Counted from the first letter of the stretch, positions 1-8,700 are shown. The stretch: 17,801 nt of DNA from Pseudomonadota bacterium (GCA_023430065.1 JAEZCG010000096.1:1-17801), one strand, 5' to 3'. Notes: generated by a model not told the origin, from the sequence alone. Made by a program: numbers and translations.

Positions 1-63
1 ACAGAAAACGAAGCTCGAGTCTAAGCGCCTTTCTTCCAACCTTCGTGACTTCGTAATAAAGCA

Positions 64-93
64 GCAGGCCGGTACTCGCAGCCGATCCAGCCG
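64..93 (-). repeat. Copied hyi fragment, repeat unit 1
   Basis: These 30 bases are identical to 374-403 inside the hyi coding sequence. Read on the minus strand they encode GWIGCEYRPA, which contains the catalytic glutamate of Hyi. The fragment is flanked by repeat arms on both sides, not by other hyi sequence. Confidence 0.9.
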
Positions 94-180
94 CTAAGCA
101 CGAAGACACGAAGAACTACAGAAAACGAAGCTCGAGTCCAGGTGCCTTTCTTCGTGCCTTCGTGACTTCGTGGTGGAGCG

Positions 181-212
181 GCAGGCCGGTACTCACAGCC
201 GATCCAGCCGGT
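181..212 (-). repeat. Copied hyi fragment, repeat unit 2
   Basis: These 32 bases match 374-405 of hyi with one difference (A for G at 195). The piece lies exactly 117 bp from the copy in unit 1 and has the same left and right junctions. This suggests one capture or rearrangement followed by tandem duplication. Confidence 0.9.
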
Positions 213-324
213 AAGGCACGAAGACACGAAGAACTACAGAAACGAAGCTCGAGGCCAGGCGCCTTTCTTCGTGCCTTCGTGCCTTCGTGACTTCGTGGTG
301 GAGCGCCTCTGACTATGTCGTGCA

Positions 325-1104
325 CTACTTCAACCAAGCCTTCGCCCAACCCAGCCCGTCCTCGGTCTTGCCCGCAGGCCGGTACTCGCAGCCGATCCAG
401 CCGGTGTAGCCGATGCGGTCGATGTGCCGGAACAAGAAGTCGTAGTTGATCTCTCCGGTGCCGGGCTCATGGCGTCCCGGCGTGTCGGCGAGCTGCATGT
501 GCGCGATTTTGTCGAGGTTGTGCTCGATGGTCGACGCCAGGTCGCCTTCCATGATCTGCATGTGGTAGATGTCGTACTGGAACTTGAGGTTCGGCATGCC
601 GGTGTAGTGCATGATGTCGAAGGCCTGCGCCGAATAGTTGAGGTAGAAGCCCGGAATGTCGCGGGTGTTGATCGCCTCGATCAGCAGCGTGATGCCGTGC
701 TTGCCGAGTTCCTTCGCCGCGAAGCGCAGATTCTCGATGTAGGTCGCGCGCATCGTCTCCTCGTTTACGCCCACCGGCCGCAGACCCGCCATGCAGTGCA
801 GCTGCCTGCAGTTCAGCGTGCGCGCATAGTCGAGTGCCTGGCCCACGGCGTCCTGGAATTCGGTCTTACGTGACGGGATGCAGGCCAGGCCGCGATCACC
901 CGCGGCGAAGTCGCCGGGCGGCATGTTGAACAGCACCATCTCGAGCCTGTGCTGGCCGATGAGCTCGGCCAGCTGGTTCTTGTCGTAGGCATAGGGGAAG
1001 AGGAACTCCACCCCCTTGAAGCCTGCCTTTGCCGCGGCGCCGAAGCGCTCCAGAAAGTCGACTTCGTTGAACATCATGCTCAGGTTGGCGTTGAGCTTCG
1101 GCAT
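325..1104 (-). CDS. hyi: Hydroxypyruvate isomerase (Hyi family)
   Basis: This 259-residue protein is a TIM-barrel sugar isomerase of the Hyi/OtnI group, the normal length for the family. Hyi interconverts hydroxypyruvate and tartronate semialdehyde in glyoxylate and glycerate metabolism. The expected metal and catalytic residues are present: E143 in LLIEAIN, D178 in QYDIYH, Q204 in HMQLAD and E240 in GCEYRP. The start at 1104 is preferred because GAGAGGAG lies a few bases upstream on the minus strand and the protein begins MPKLNANLSMMF, as expected. The open frame extends 80 codons further upstream, but that part looks non-coding. No glyoxylate carboligase or tartronate semialdehyde reductase gene is in the window, so the 2-oxo-tetronate isomerase role (OtnI) is a possible alternative. 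Codons 234-244 are the source of the fragment copied into the repeat array just downstream. Confidence 0.93.
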   Translation of the reverse strand: MPKLNANLSMMFNEVDFLERFGAAAKAGFKGVEFLFPYAYDKNQLAELIGQHRLEMVLFNMPPGDFAAGDRGLACIPSRKTEFQDAVGQALDYARTLNCRQLHCMAGLRPVGVNEETMRATYIENLRFAAKELGKHGITLLIEAINTRDIPGFYLNYSAQAFDIMHYTGMPNLKFQYDIYHMQIMEGDLASTIEHNLDKIAHMQLADTPGRHEPGTGEINYDFLFRHIDRIGYTGWIGCEYRPAGKTEDGLGWAKAWLK

Positions 1105-1127
1105 GTCGGTTCTCCTCTCGTGGTGGG

Positions 1128-1133
1128 ATTGTA
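1128..1133 (-). promoter_or_regulatory. Possible -10 box for hyi
   Basis: TACAAT on the minus strand lies about 24 bases before the hyi start codon and just upstream of the Shine-Dalgarno sequence. No convincing -35 box is visible at 16-18 bases, so this is a weak call based on the -10 alone. Confidence 0.3.
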
Positions 1134-1336
1134 CGGCGGCACGCGCATTTCGGCGGCCGGTTCGAGCCGCCTCCGGCTGTGCAGGAACTTCTGCCATGCG
1201 CACGGGTAGAATGAAGTGCTGGGCCGCACGAGCCGCGCTGGCAGAAGCCGAACCCGTTACGCTCGGGAGTCGCTGCCTGGCGTGCTCGTCGAAGGGCCCG
1301 ACGATTGGGCTGTAATGGGCGGCATGGATAACTGGT

Positions 1337-3070
1337 ATGCGCACGAGTAGAGACCAAACTTCACCACCGGGGAGGCCCGGCTCGGGCGGGATCCGTCTCG
1401 ATGCGCTCGTGATCGGGGCCGGGTTCTCCGGTTTGTATCAGTTGCTCTGCCTGCGAGACCGGCTCGGGCTCTCCGTCAAGGTCCTGGAGACCGGCAGCGG
1501 GCTCGGCGGCACGTGGTACTGGAATCGCTACCCGGGTGCGCGCTGCGACTCCGAAAGCCATTCCTACTGTTACTTCTTTTCCAGAGAACTGTTCGAGGAA
1601 TGGCAGTGGTCGGAGCGCTATCCGGCGCCGCCGGAGATTCTGCGCTACCTGAACCACGTCGCGGACCGGTTCGATCTCCGGCGCGACATCCGCTTCGACA
1701 CGCGAGTCACTGCAGCGCACTACGACGAAGCGGAGAACCGCTGGCACGTCGAGACATCCGGCGGCGAGCGTTACTGCGTGACCTACCTCATCGCTGCTGT
1801 GGGCTGCCTGTCGTCTGCGAGCGTGCCGGATATTCCGGGGCTGTCGAGCTTCGCCGGCCAGTGGTTCCACACGGGAGAGTGGCCGCACGAGGGGGTGGAT
1901 TTCAGCGGCAAGCGCGTCGGTCAGATCGGCACCGGCTCGACCGGTATCCAGGCCGCGCCGGTGATCGCACAATCTGCGGCGCACCTGAGCGTGTTCCAAC
2001 GCACCGCGAATTACAGCGTACCGGCGCGCAATGCCCCGCTGACGCAGGAGTTTCTGCGTTACGTGCGCGAGCACTACGACGAGATTCGCGACACCACCCG
2101 CTCCACGCCGAACGGGCACCCGTTCCGCATCTCCGAGCGCAAGGTGTTCGACGTCACGCCCGAAGAACGGGAGGCAATCTACGAAGCCGCGTGGGAGACA
2201 GGGGGATTGCGTTTCCGCGCCGCCTTCCAGGATGTCGTCCTGGACGTGCGCGCGAACGATACGGCTGCCGGGTTCCTCAAACGCAAGATCCGCCAGATCG
2301 TCAAGGATCCGGAGACTGCGGAGGCGCTGGCCGCCATCGACCATCCCTACGCAGCCAAGCGGCCGCCGATCGATACGGACTATTTCGACACTTTCAACCG
2401 CGACAATGTCACGCTGGTCGACCTGCGCGCCGACCCGATCGAGCGCATCACCCCGAGCGGCATTCGCACCCGCAGCCGCGACCATCCGCTCGACATCATC
2501 GTGTTCGCCACCGGCTTCGATGCGATGACCGGCCAGCTGCTGCGGATCGACATTCGCGGACGCGACGGGCTCGCTTTGCGCGAGGCCTGGCGCGAGGGCC
2601 CCCGCACCTATCTCGGTCTGCAGATCCCTGGCTTTCCCAACTTGTTCACCGTCACCGGGCCGGGCAGCCCCTCGGTCCTGTGCAACATGCCGGTCGCCAT
2701 CGAGCAGCACGTGGAGTGGATCACCGACTGCATCGCCTACCTGCGAGCCAATGGAATCGGGGCGTGCGAGGCGAGCCCGCAGGCGGCGCAGAAATGGGGC
2801 GAGCACGTCGATGCAGCGGCTAAGGCCACGGTGCTGTCGCTCGCCAAGCACTCCTGGTATCACGGCGCGAACATTCCCGGCAAGCCCGTGACGTTCATGC
2901 CCTACGCCGGGGGCATGGTGCGCTACCGTGCCATCTGCGACGATGTCGTTTCACGGGGCTACGAGGGTTTTATCTTGAGCCGCAACGGCGCGGGCGCTTC
3001 GGCCCATCCTCGTGACGTTGCGGCCAACGACTTCTCCGCCGCCGAACGGATCAACTCGCCGGGCGTGTAG
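1337..3070 (+). CDS. Baeyer-Villiger flavin monooxygenase
   Basis: This 577-residue protein belongs to the type I Baeyer-Villiger monooxygenases (cyclohexanone or phenylacetone monooxygenase-like). These use FAD, NADPH and O2 to insert oxygen next to a ketone, giving an ester or lactone. The FAD dinucleotide-binding motif GAGFSG is at residues 27-32 and the NADPH-binding motif GTGSTG at 198-203. The family fingerprint FxGxxxHxxxWP is intact (FAGQWFHTGEWP, 172-183). RYPGARCD (64-71) matches the FAD-site segment of phenylacetone monooxygenase. HPYAAKRPP (336-344) probably supplies the active-site arginine, and ATGF (391-394) is present. The protein appears cytosolic, with no signal peptide. The first about 20 residues are poorly conserved in character and no strong ribosome site is seen, so the exact start is uncertain. 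It is divergent from hyi and has no adjacent alcohol dehydrogenase, esterase or regulator, so the substrate cannot be inferred. Confidence 0.93.
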   Translation: MRTSRDQTSPPGRPGSGGIRLDALVIGAGFSGLYQLLCLRDRLGLSVKVLETGSGLGGTWYWNRYPGARCDSESHSYCYFFSRELFEEWQWSERYPAPPEILRYLNHVADRFDLRRDIRFDTRVTAAHYDEAENRWHVETSGGERYCVTYLIAAVGCLSSASVPDIPGLSSFAGQWFHTGEWPHEGVDFSGKRVGQIGTGSTGIQAAPVIAQSAAHLSVFQRTANYSVPARNAPLTQEFLRYVREHYDEIRDTTRSTPNGHPFRISERKVFDVTPEEREAIYEAAWETGGLRFRAAFQDVVLDVRANDTAAGFLKRKIRQIVKDPETAEALAAIDHPYAAKRPPIDTDYFDTFNRDNVTLVDLRADPIERITPSGIRTRSRDHPLDIIVFATGFDAMTGQLLRIDIRGRDGLALREAWREGPRTYLGLQIPGFPNLFTVTGPGSPSVLCNMPVAIEQHVEWITDCIAYLRANGIGACEASPQAAQKWGEHVDAAAKATVLSLAKHSWYHGANIPGKPVTFMPYAGGMVRYRAICDDVVSRGYEGFILSRNGAGASAHPRDVAANDFSAAERINSPGV

Positions 3071-3576
3071 CTGCGGGTCAATGCGCTCCGACGCGCGGTC
3101 ACGTCGTGCCCGCGTAATTCGTTCAGCCTGGTCAGATGCGCAGCACGTATCGAGGAATGCTTTTCCTGACATCGATGATTCGGCGATTATCGCGGCGCGC
3201 GAGAGACTTCACGAAAAGCTCCTGAAGCTGACGATTCGCTTCGCGGATGCGTTGGCGCGCGCTTTGGAACAATGAGAGCAGCAGCGTCCGCGAACGCACC
3301 CTGGCGATAGATCCGGCCAATCCGACGCTGCTGGCCAGAGCGAGCAGGCGTCTTGCGCAAGCTGGGCGACACGACCAGGGAGAACTTGCGAGGGGTGTCG
3401 TCGTGCGCCGAGTTTCGCGGCTTGGCCGGTTGGGCAGCGGCGTTCCCGCGGGCGGAATGCAGCGCTGCTGACTCTTGCTTGCGCGACTGCCCGTCGGTGG
3501 GCGGACCTGCCTATTGCAAAAGGGGACAGAAGCTGCGGCGAACTATAATGGCGGCATTGTCCTTCCGAGCCTGCCC
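3071..3576. other. 506 bp without a recognisable gene
   Basis: Only short overlapping frames occur here. The longest are 61-87 codons, including one on the minus strand at 3132-3320 that is rich in arginine and leucine and ends SIPRYVLRI. None resembles a family I know, none has a clear ribosome site, and frames on both strands overlap. The last about 60 bases hold the putative promoter of the following ATPase gene. The rest may be decayed coding sequence or simple spacer. Confidence 0.6.
3544..3549 (+). promoter_or_regulatory. Likely -10 box of the MoxR-vWA pair
   Basis: A perfect TATAAT sits 28 bases before the ATG at 3577, so transcription would start near 3556 with a leader of about 20 bases. 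The only TTG-like -35 candidate (TTGCAA, 3514-3519) is 24 bases away, which is too far. The box may therefore depend on an activator or on a poor -35. Confidence 0.45.
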
Positions 3577-4422
3577 ATGACCCGCTTCACCGGCACCGAC
3601 ACCTACGTCGCCACCGACGACCTGATGATGGCGGTGAACGCCGCCATCACCCTCGAACGGCCGCTGCTGATCAAGGGCGAGCCCGGTACCGGCAAGACCA
3701 TGCTCGCCCTGGAAGTGGCGAAGTCACTCCAGCGGCCGCTGATCCAGTGGCACGTGAAGTCGACCAGCAAGGCGCAGCAGGGACTGTACGAGTACGACGC
3801 GGTGTCGCGCCTGCGCGATTCTCAACTCGGCGACGGACGCGTGCACGACATCGGCAACTACATCAAGCGCGGGCCGCTGTGGGAGGCGTTCGAATCGGAG
3901 GCGCCGGCCGTGGTGCTGATCGACGAGATCGACAAGGCGGACATCGAATTCCCCAACGATCTGCTGCGCGAACTCGACCGCATGGAGTTCTACGTCTACG
4001 AGACCCAGCGGTTGGTATCGGCGCGCCATCGCCCGGCGATCATCATCACCAGCAACAACGAGAAGGAGCTGCCCGACGCCTTCCTGCGCCGCTGCTTCTT
4101 CCACTACATCCGCTTTCCCGACAAGGAGACGATGGAGCGGATCGTCGACGTACACTATCCCGGCATCAAGAAATCCCTGCTGCGCGAGGCGCTCGAGGCG
4201 TTCTTCGAGATCCGCGAGGTGCCGGGGCTGAAGAAGAAGCCCTCGACCTCGGAACTGCTCGATTGGCTGAAGCTGCTCGTGGCGGAGGACATTCCGGCCG
4301 ACGTGCTGCACTCGAAGGACTCGCACAAGATCATCCCGCCGCTGCACGGCGCGCTGCTCAAGAACGAGCAGGACGTCCACCTGTTCGAGCGCCTGGTGTT
4401 CATGTCGCGGCGCAAGGGTTAA
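3577..4422 (+). CDS. MoxR-family AAA+ ATPase
   Basis: This 281-residue single-domain AAA+ protein is of the MoxR/CoxD type. Members act as ATP-driven chaperones that work with von Willebrand A proteins to mature or remodel target complexes. Walker A is GEPGTGKT (34-41) and Walker B is VVLIDEID (112-119). The sensor-1 asparagine lies in ITSNNEKELP (157-166), arginine-finger candidates are R171 and R172 (FLRRCFF), and a STSELLDW segment (223-230) lies in the lid region. The start at 3577 is chosen because MTRFTGTDTYVATDDL reads as a normal N-terminus and follows the TATAAT box at a suitable distance. The open frame extends 34 codons upstream through that promoter. There is no clear Shine-Dalgarno. 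The vWA partner starts 134 bases downstream. The client is unknown: no carbon monoxide dehydrogenase, nitric oxide reductase or Rubisco genes are nearby. Confidence 0.9.
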   Translation: MTRFTGTDTYVATDDLMMAVNAAITLERPLLIKGEPGTGKTMLALEVAKSLQRPLIQWHVKSTSKAQQGLYEYDAVSRLRDSQLGDGRVHDIGNYIKRGPLWEAFESEAPAVVLIDEIDKADIEFPNDLLRELDRMEFYVYETQRLVSARHRPAIIITSNNEKELPDAFLRRCFFHYIRFPDKETMERIVDVHYPGIKKSLLREALEAFFEIREVPGLKKKPSTSELLDWLKLLVAEDIPADVLHSKDSHKIIPPLHGALLKNEQDVHLFERLVFMSRRKG

Positions 4423-4432
4423 GGCAGACATG

Positions 4433-4535
4433 AACGCAAAGACCGCGAAGACCGCTAAGGAAAGTCGTTCTGAGCTGTGCCGCGTGCGGGCACCACTCGG
4501 TCGCAATCCTTTGCGCTCGTTGTGCCCTTTGCGTT
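4433..4535. repeat. Imperfect inverted-repeat element between moxR and vWA genes
   Basis: The left arm (4433-4461) reads in 9-base steps: AACGCAAAG, ACCGCGAAG, ACCGCTAAGGA. The right arm (4507-4535) is its imperfect inverse, ending in CTTTGCGTT. Outer and inner parts of the arms pair well and the middle step poorly, about 22 of 29 positions in all. The intervening 45 bases look unrelated. The design resembles the CACGAAG arms in the left-end array, but the sequence family differs. A structured RNA here could separate or tune expression of the two genes, which is an inference. Confidence 0.75.
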
Positions 4536-4556
4536 GAGCCCCGTCGCTCGCGAGAG

Positions 4557-5735
4557 ATGCTCACCGACTTCTTCTTCCAGCTCCGCCAGGGCGGCGTCCC
4601 CGTCTCGCTGAAGGAGTTCCTCACTCTGCACGAGGCGCTGCAGAAGAAGGTCGCCTGGGGCAGCCTGGACGACTTCTACCTGCTCTCGCGCGTGTGCCTG
4701 GTCAAGGACGAGAGCCACTACGACCGCTTCGACCGCGTGTTCGGCGAGTATTTCCGCGGCATCGCGGCACTGCCCGACGACCTGCTCGCGGTCATCCCCG
4801 CGCAGTGGCTGCGCGCCAACGCGATGCTCACGCTGTCCGATGAGGACAAGAAGCTGATCGAGTCGCTGGGCGGCTGGGACAAGCTGATGGAGACGCTGCG
4901 CCAGCGGCTGGCCGAGCAGAAGGAGCGCCATGAAGGCGGCTCGAAGTGGATTGGCACGCGCGGCACCTCGCCGTTCGGCGCCTACGGCTACAACCCCGAG
5001 GGCGTGCGCATCGGCCAGGAGGGGTCGCGCAACCGCCGCGCGGTGAAAGTGTGGGACAAGCGCGAGTTCCGGAACCTGGACGACACGGTCGAACTGGGCA
5101 CGCGCAACATCAAGGTCGCGCTGCGCCGCCTGCGCCGCTTCGCGCGTGAGGGTGCGCCCGAGGAGCTGGACCTGGACGACACGATCCGCTCGACTGCGCG
5201 CAACGCGGGCTGGCTCGACCTGAAGATGGTGCCGGAGCGCCACAACGCGGTGAAGGTGCTGCTATTCCTGGACATCGGCGGCTCGATGGACGACCACATC
5301 CGCATCTGCGAGGAGTTGTTCTCCGCAGCGCGCGGGGAGTTCAAGCACCTCGAGTATTTTTACTTCCACAACTGCCTCTACGAGACGGTGTGGAAGGACA
5401 ACCGGCGCCGGCACAGCGAGCGCATTCCCACGTTCGACGTTTTGCACAAGTACGGACACGACTACAAGCTCGTCTTTGTCGGCGACGCGACCATGAGTCC
5501 GTACGAGATTGCGTATCCGGGCGGCTCGGTGGAGCACCACAACGAGGAGGCCGGCTCGGAGTGGATGCAGCGCATGCTCGATGTGTACGCGCACGCGGTG
5601 TGGCTCAATCCGCAGCCGGAGGAGCGCTGGGGTTACTACGACTCGATCGGGATGATGCGTCAGCTGATGGGAGAGCGGATGTATCCGCTCACCCTGGCCG
5701 GCCTCGAAGAGGCGATGCGCGAGCTGGTGCGCTGA
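4557..5735 (+). CDS. von Willebrand A domain protein, CoxE-like (MoxR partner)
   Basis: This 392-residue protein belongs to the CoxE-like vWA group usually encoded next to a MoxR ATPase. The N-terminal half is helical and charged (MLTDFFFQLRQGG onward), with a glycine-rich link near 127-158. The vWA domain spans about 230-390. The metal-site motif is DIGGSMD (239-245), in which the usual first serine of DxSxS is glycine. I recall the same DxGGS form in this family, so it is probably not a defect. D310 and T312 in VGDATMSP could complete the metal site. No signal peptide or membrane segment is visible, so it should act in the cytosol with the ATPase. GAGAG directly before the ATG is a weak ribosome site. 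Its stop codon is only 4 bases from that of the convergent GGDEF-EAL gene. Function within the cell is not known. Confidence 0.9.
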   Translation: MLTDFFFQLRQGGVPVSLKEFLTLHEALQKKVAWGSLDDFYLLSRVCLVKDESHYDRFDRVFGEYFRGIAALPDDLLAVIPAQWLRANAMLTLSDEDKKLIESLGGWDKLMETLRQRLAEQKERHEGGSKWIGTRGTSPFGAYGYNPEGVRIGQEGSRNRRAVKVWDKREFRNLDDTVELGTRNIKVALRRLRRFAREGAPEELDLDDTIRSTARNAGWLDLKMVPERHNAVKVLLFLDIGGSMDDHIRICEELFSAARGEFKHLEYFYFHNCLYETVWKDNRRRHSERIPTFDVLHKYGHDYKLVFVGDATMSPYEIAYPGGSVEHHNEEAGSEWMQRMLDVYAHAVWLNPQPEERWGYYDSIGMMRQLMGERMYPLTLAGLEEAMRELVR

Positions 5736-5739
5736 AACG

Positions 5740-8700
5740 TCAGGACGCCGTCACGCGCGCGACGATGGCCGGGAGCGCTTCGATCGGCACCGCCGCGCTG
5801 AACAGCTCGCCCTGATAGGCGTCGCAGCCCATCTGGGCCAGGATCGCGAGCTGGGCGGCCGTCTCCACGCCCTCTGCCGCCACCTGCAGCTCGAGGCCGT
5901 GCGCCAGGGCGACGATCGCCTTGACCACCGCATGGTCGCGCGCGCCGTGCGCGACATTGCGCACGAAGCTGCGGTCGATCTTCAGGCGGTCGATCGGCAG
6001 CTGGTGCAAGTAGGGAACCGACGAATACCCGGTTCCGAAATCGTCCACGGCGATGCTCACCCCCAGCTCTCCCAGTTCGTGCAGGACGGGCATGTGCTCG
6101 TCGGAATGCTCCAGCAGAAGGGACTCGGTCACCTCGACCTCGAGCCAGCGCGCCTCCACCCTGACGCCTTCCAGGGCGCGCGCGACGCTGCCGAGAAAGG
6201 CGCCCGGCCGCAGGAGTTGGCGCGACGACACGTTGACCCCGAAACGCAGCGCAGGGTGACCGGCGTCGCGCCACTGCCTGGCCTGGATGCAAACCTGGTG
6301 CAGCACCCACTCGCCGATGCGATCGACCAGTCCCGATTCCTCGGCCGCGGTCAGGAAAGTGCCGGGCGCGAGCAGCCCGCGCGAAGGGTGCATCCAGCGC
6401 AGCAGCGCTTCCACCGCGATGAGGCGGCCGTCCGCCACTGACAGTTGCGGCTGGAAGTGCAGGACGAGCTCGTCGCGATCGAGCGCCTGGCGCAGCTCGG
6501 ACTCCAGGGTTTGCCGCTCGATCGCGCGCAGGTTCATCTGGGGCGAGAAGAACTGGTAGTTGTTGCGCCCCTTCTCTTTGGCGTGATACATGGCCGTGTC
6601 GGCGTTCTTCATGAGCGCGCGCTCATCCTGCGCATCGAGAGGGAAGATGCTGATGCCGATGCTGCACGAGATGTCGATCCGGCGTCCGCCGAGTTCGAAC
6701 GGGTGCGCAAGCGAGCGGATGATCTTGTCGGCGATCTGAGCCGCCACCTCTGCCTGCTGCAGGCCCTCGAGGGCGACGACGAACTCGTCGCCGCCGAGCC
6801 GCGAGACGGTGTCGCCCTTGCGGATGCAGGCGAGCATGCGCGTGGCCACCTCCTTGAGCAGCAGGTCCCCGATCTGGTGGCCAAGCGTGTCATTGATGTA
6901 CTTGAAGCGGTCCAGATCGATGAACATCAGCGCCAGCACCTGGCCGGCCCGTCGGGCGGCGACCAGCCCTTGCTCGAGGCGATCCTTGAACAACACGCGG
7001 TTCGGGAGTTCGGTGAGCGGGTCGCGCGTGGCGAGGAAACTGATGCGCGCCTCCGCCGCCTTGCGCTGCGTGATGTCGCGGCAGGTGCCGCGATAGCCGA
7101 TGCACCGGCCCTCGGGGTCGCACACCGCGACCGCGCTCACCGTCACCCAGCGGATGTTTCCATCGCGCGTGACGATGCGATGCTCGAGGTCCCGGAACGA
7201 ACCGTCGTCCCGCTGGTGCTCGACCAGCCATCCGCGCACGCGCTCGATCTCGCCCGGCGGCATGAAGTCCTCCGGATGGCGCCCGATCAATTCCTGGTCG
7301 GAATGCTGCCACACCGCCTGCACCCTGCTCGACGCGTAACGGAAACGCCAGTCCAGGCCAGTCTCCCAGACGAACTCGCCGGCAGCTTCGGCGAAGTCCC
7401 GGAAGCGGTTCTCGCTCTCGCGCAGCGCCATCTCCGCGGCGTGGCGCGCGTGCTCGCGCTGCAGGTTGTCCAGGGCGTAAGAGACATTCGAGGCCAGCGC
7501 GTCGAGCATCGCAACCAGTTCCTCGTCGAAGTAGTCGCTGCGTCGCGCGAACAGCTGCAGCAGACCGCTCACCTTTCCCTGTCGGCGCAGCGGCAGGATG
7601 GCGAACGCGCGCAGCCCCGAGTGGGCCAGTTGCACGCTGCTGGTCACGCTGCCGGCCTCGAGCAGAATGTCGTCGCACACGTAATGCGTGCCGGCGCGCA
7701 GGGCCTGCGCGGCGGGCGTGCGGCCCTCGGGAACGCGCGGGTCGAGCGCCACGCGCAGGAGCTCCTGGGGGATCTCCGTCTCGCCCATGCTCGCCATGGT
7801 GCGCATCGTTCCGCTCCCCGCATCGGCCTCGGCCACGCGGGCGTGGGCGAAATGGCCGTGCCGGACCGCGATGCTGCACACCGATTCGAACAGTTCTTCG
7901 GCCGTGGCACTGCGGCTGGCGGCGATGTTGGCCTGCATCATCACGGCGTACAGCTCGCGCAGCCGCGACGCCTGCTCGCGCGCCTCGACCTGCTCGGTGA
8001 CGTCGCGTCCGATGCCGCCATAGCCGAGGAAGGTGCCATCTGCAGCGAAGGTCGGCTCGCCGCTGAGCAGCACGATGCGCCTGCTGCGGCGATCGGTGAG
8101 CAACAGGTCCTGAAAGGGCAGGCGCTCGGCCAGCGCGCGCGCGTGCGCCTCGCGCACCTGTTCGGACGGCCATTCGTAGTCGAGCTCGAAGCGCGTTCGG
8201 CCGATCGAGGACATCGGCGGAATCGGCGACTTGTGCTCGGCGTTCATCGAGCAGGACACGAAGCGCAGGTGCTCGTCCTGCTCCCAGTACCAGACCGGCG
8301 AGAGCTTGGCCAGCGTGAGGAAACGCTGCGTGGCGGCTCGCAGGGCGGCCTCTGCGCGCCGCAGTGGGGTGCGCTCGCTCAGTATCGTCAGCACGGTCTG
8401 CGTATCTGTCGGGCAGGTGCTGGCATGCACCGCGTACCAGCATGTGCTGCCGTCTGCCTGCGCAAGCGAAACCTCGCCCTCCCGGCCCGACAGCGCATCG
8501 AGGATCGCGCGCCGCAGGTGCAGCGCGCGTTCGCTGCCGATTGCGTCGACGTCCGCGTGCGACTCCAGCGACCTGCGCTGCAGCCCGTACAGCGCGCAGA
8601 AGGCGTCGTTGGCCGACAGGCAGCGATAATATTCGCCGTCGAACGCGGCAGCCGGGAGAGGAATCGCCTCGACCGTCCCGCGCCAGTGACCGGATCGGCG

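Larger units (their letters stand above)
1..305. repeat. Tandem repeat array, 117-118 bp unit, about 2.6 copies
   Basis: Three units start at 1, 118 and 236, each with ACAGAAA(A)CGAAGCTCGAG. Each has a left arm rich in CTTCGTG steps (for example 149-175). In units 1 and 2 this is followed by a 30-32 bp piece identical or nearly identical to the hyi gene, then an inverted right arm of the type GGCACGAAGACACGAAGAAC (about 95-117 and 214-235). Unit 3 stops after its left arm at about 305, 20 bp before the hyi stop codon. Unit 1 is the most diverged. The arms are inverted relative to each other, so each unit could fold into a long hairpin with the hyi piece in the loop. The window begins inside the array, so the true copy number is unknown. 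It may also act as a transcription stop for hyi, which is an inference. Confidence 0.9.

Noticed and set aside
1..305. CRISPR-like array at the left end
   Set aside because: The period is 117-118 bp with under three units, the would-be spacers are the same hyi fragment, and no cas genes are present.
21..349. Short minus-strand frames of 68 and 77 codons in the repeat array
   Set aside because: They translate repeat arms plus the copied hyi piece, have no ribosome site and no independent protein character.
1361..2863. 500-codon minus-strand frame opposite the monooxygenase
   Set aside because: It is a shadow frame opposite an intact flavoenzyme.
3503..3517. Sigma-54-like promoter before the MoxR gene (TTGCAA)
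   Set aside because: The only upstream GG is 11, not 10, bases from the GC and the -24 element is otherwise poor.
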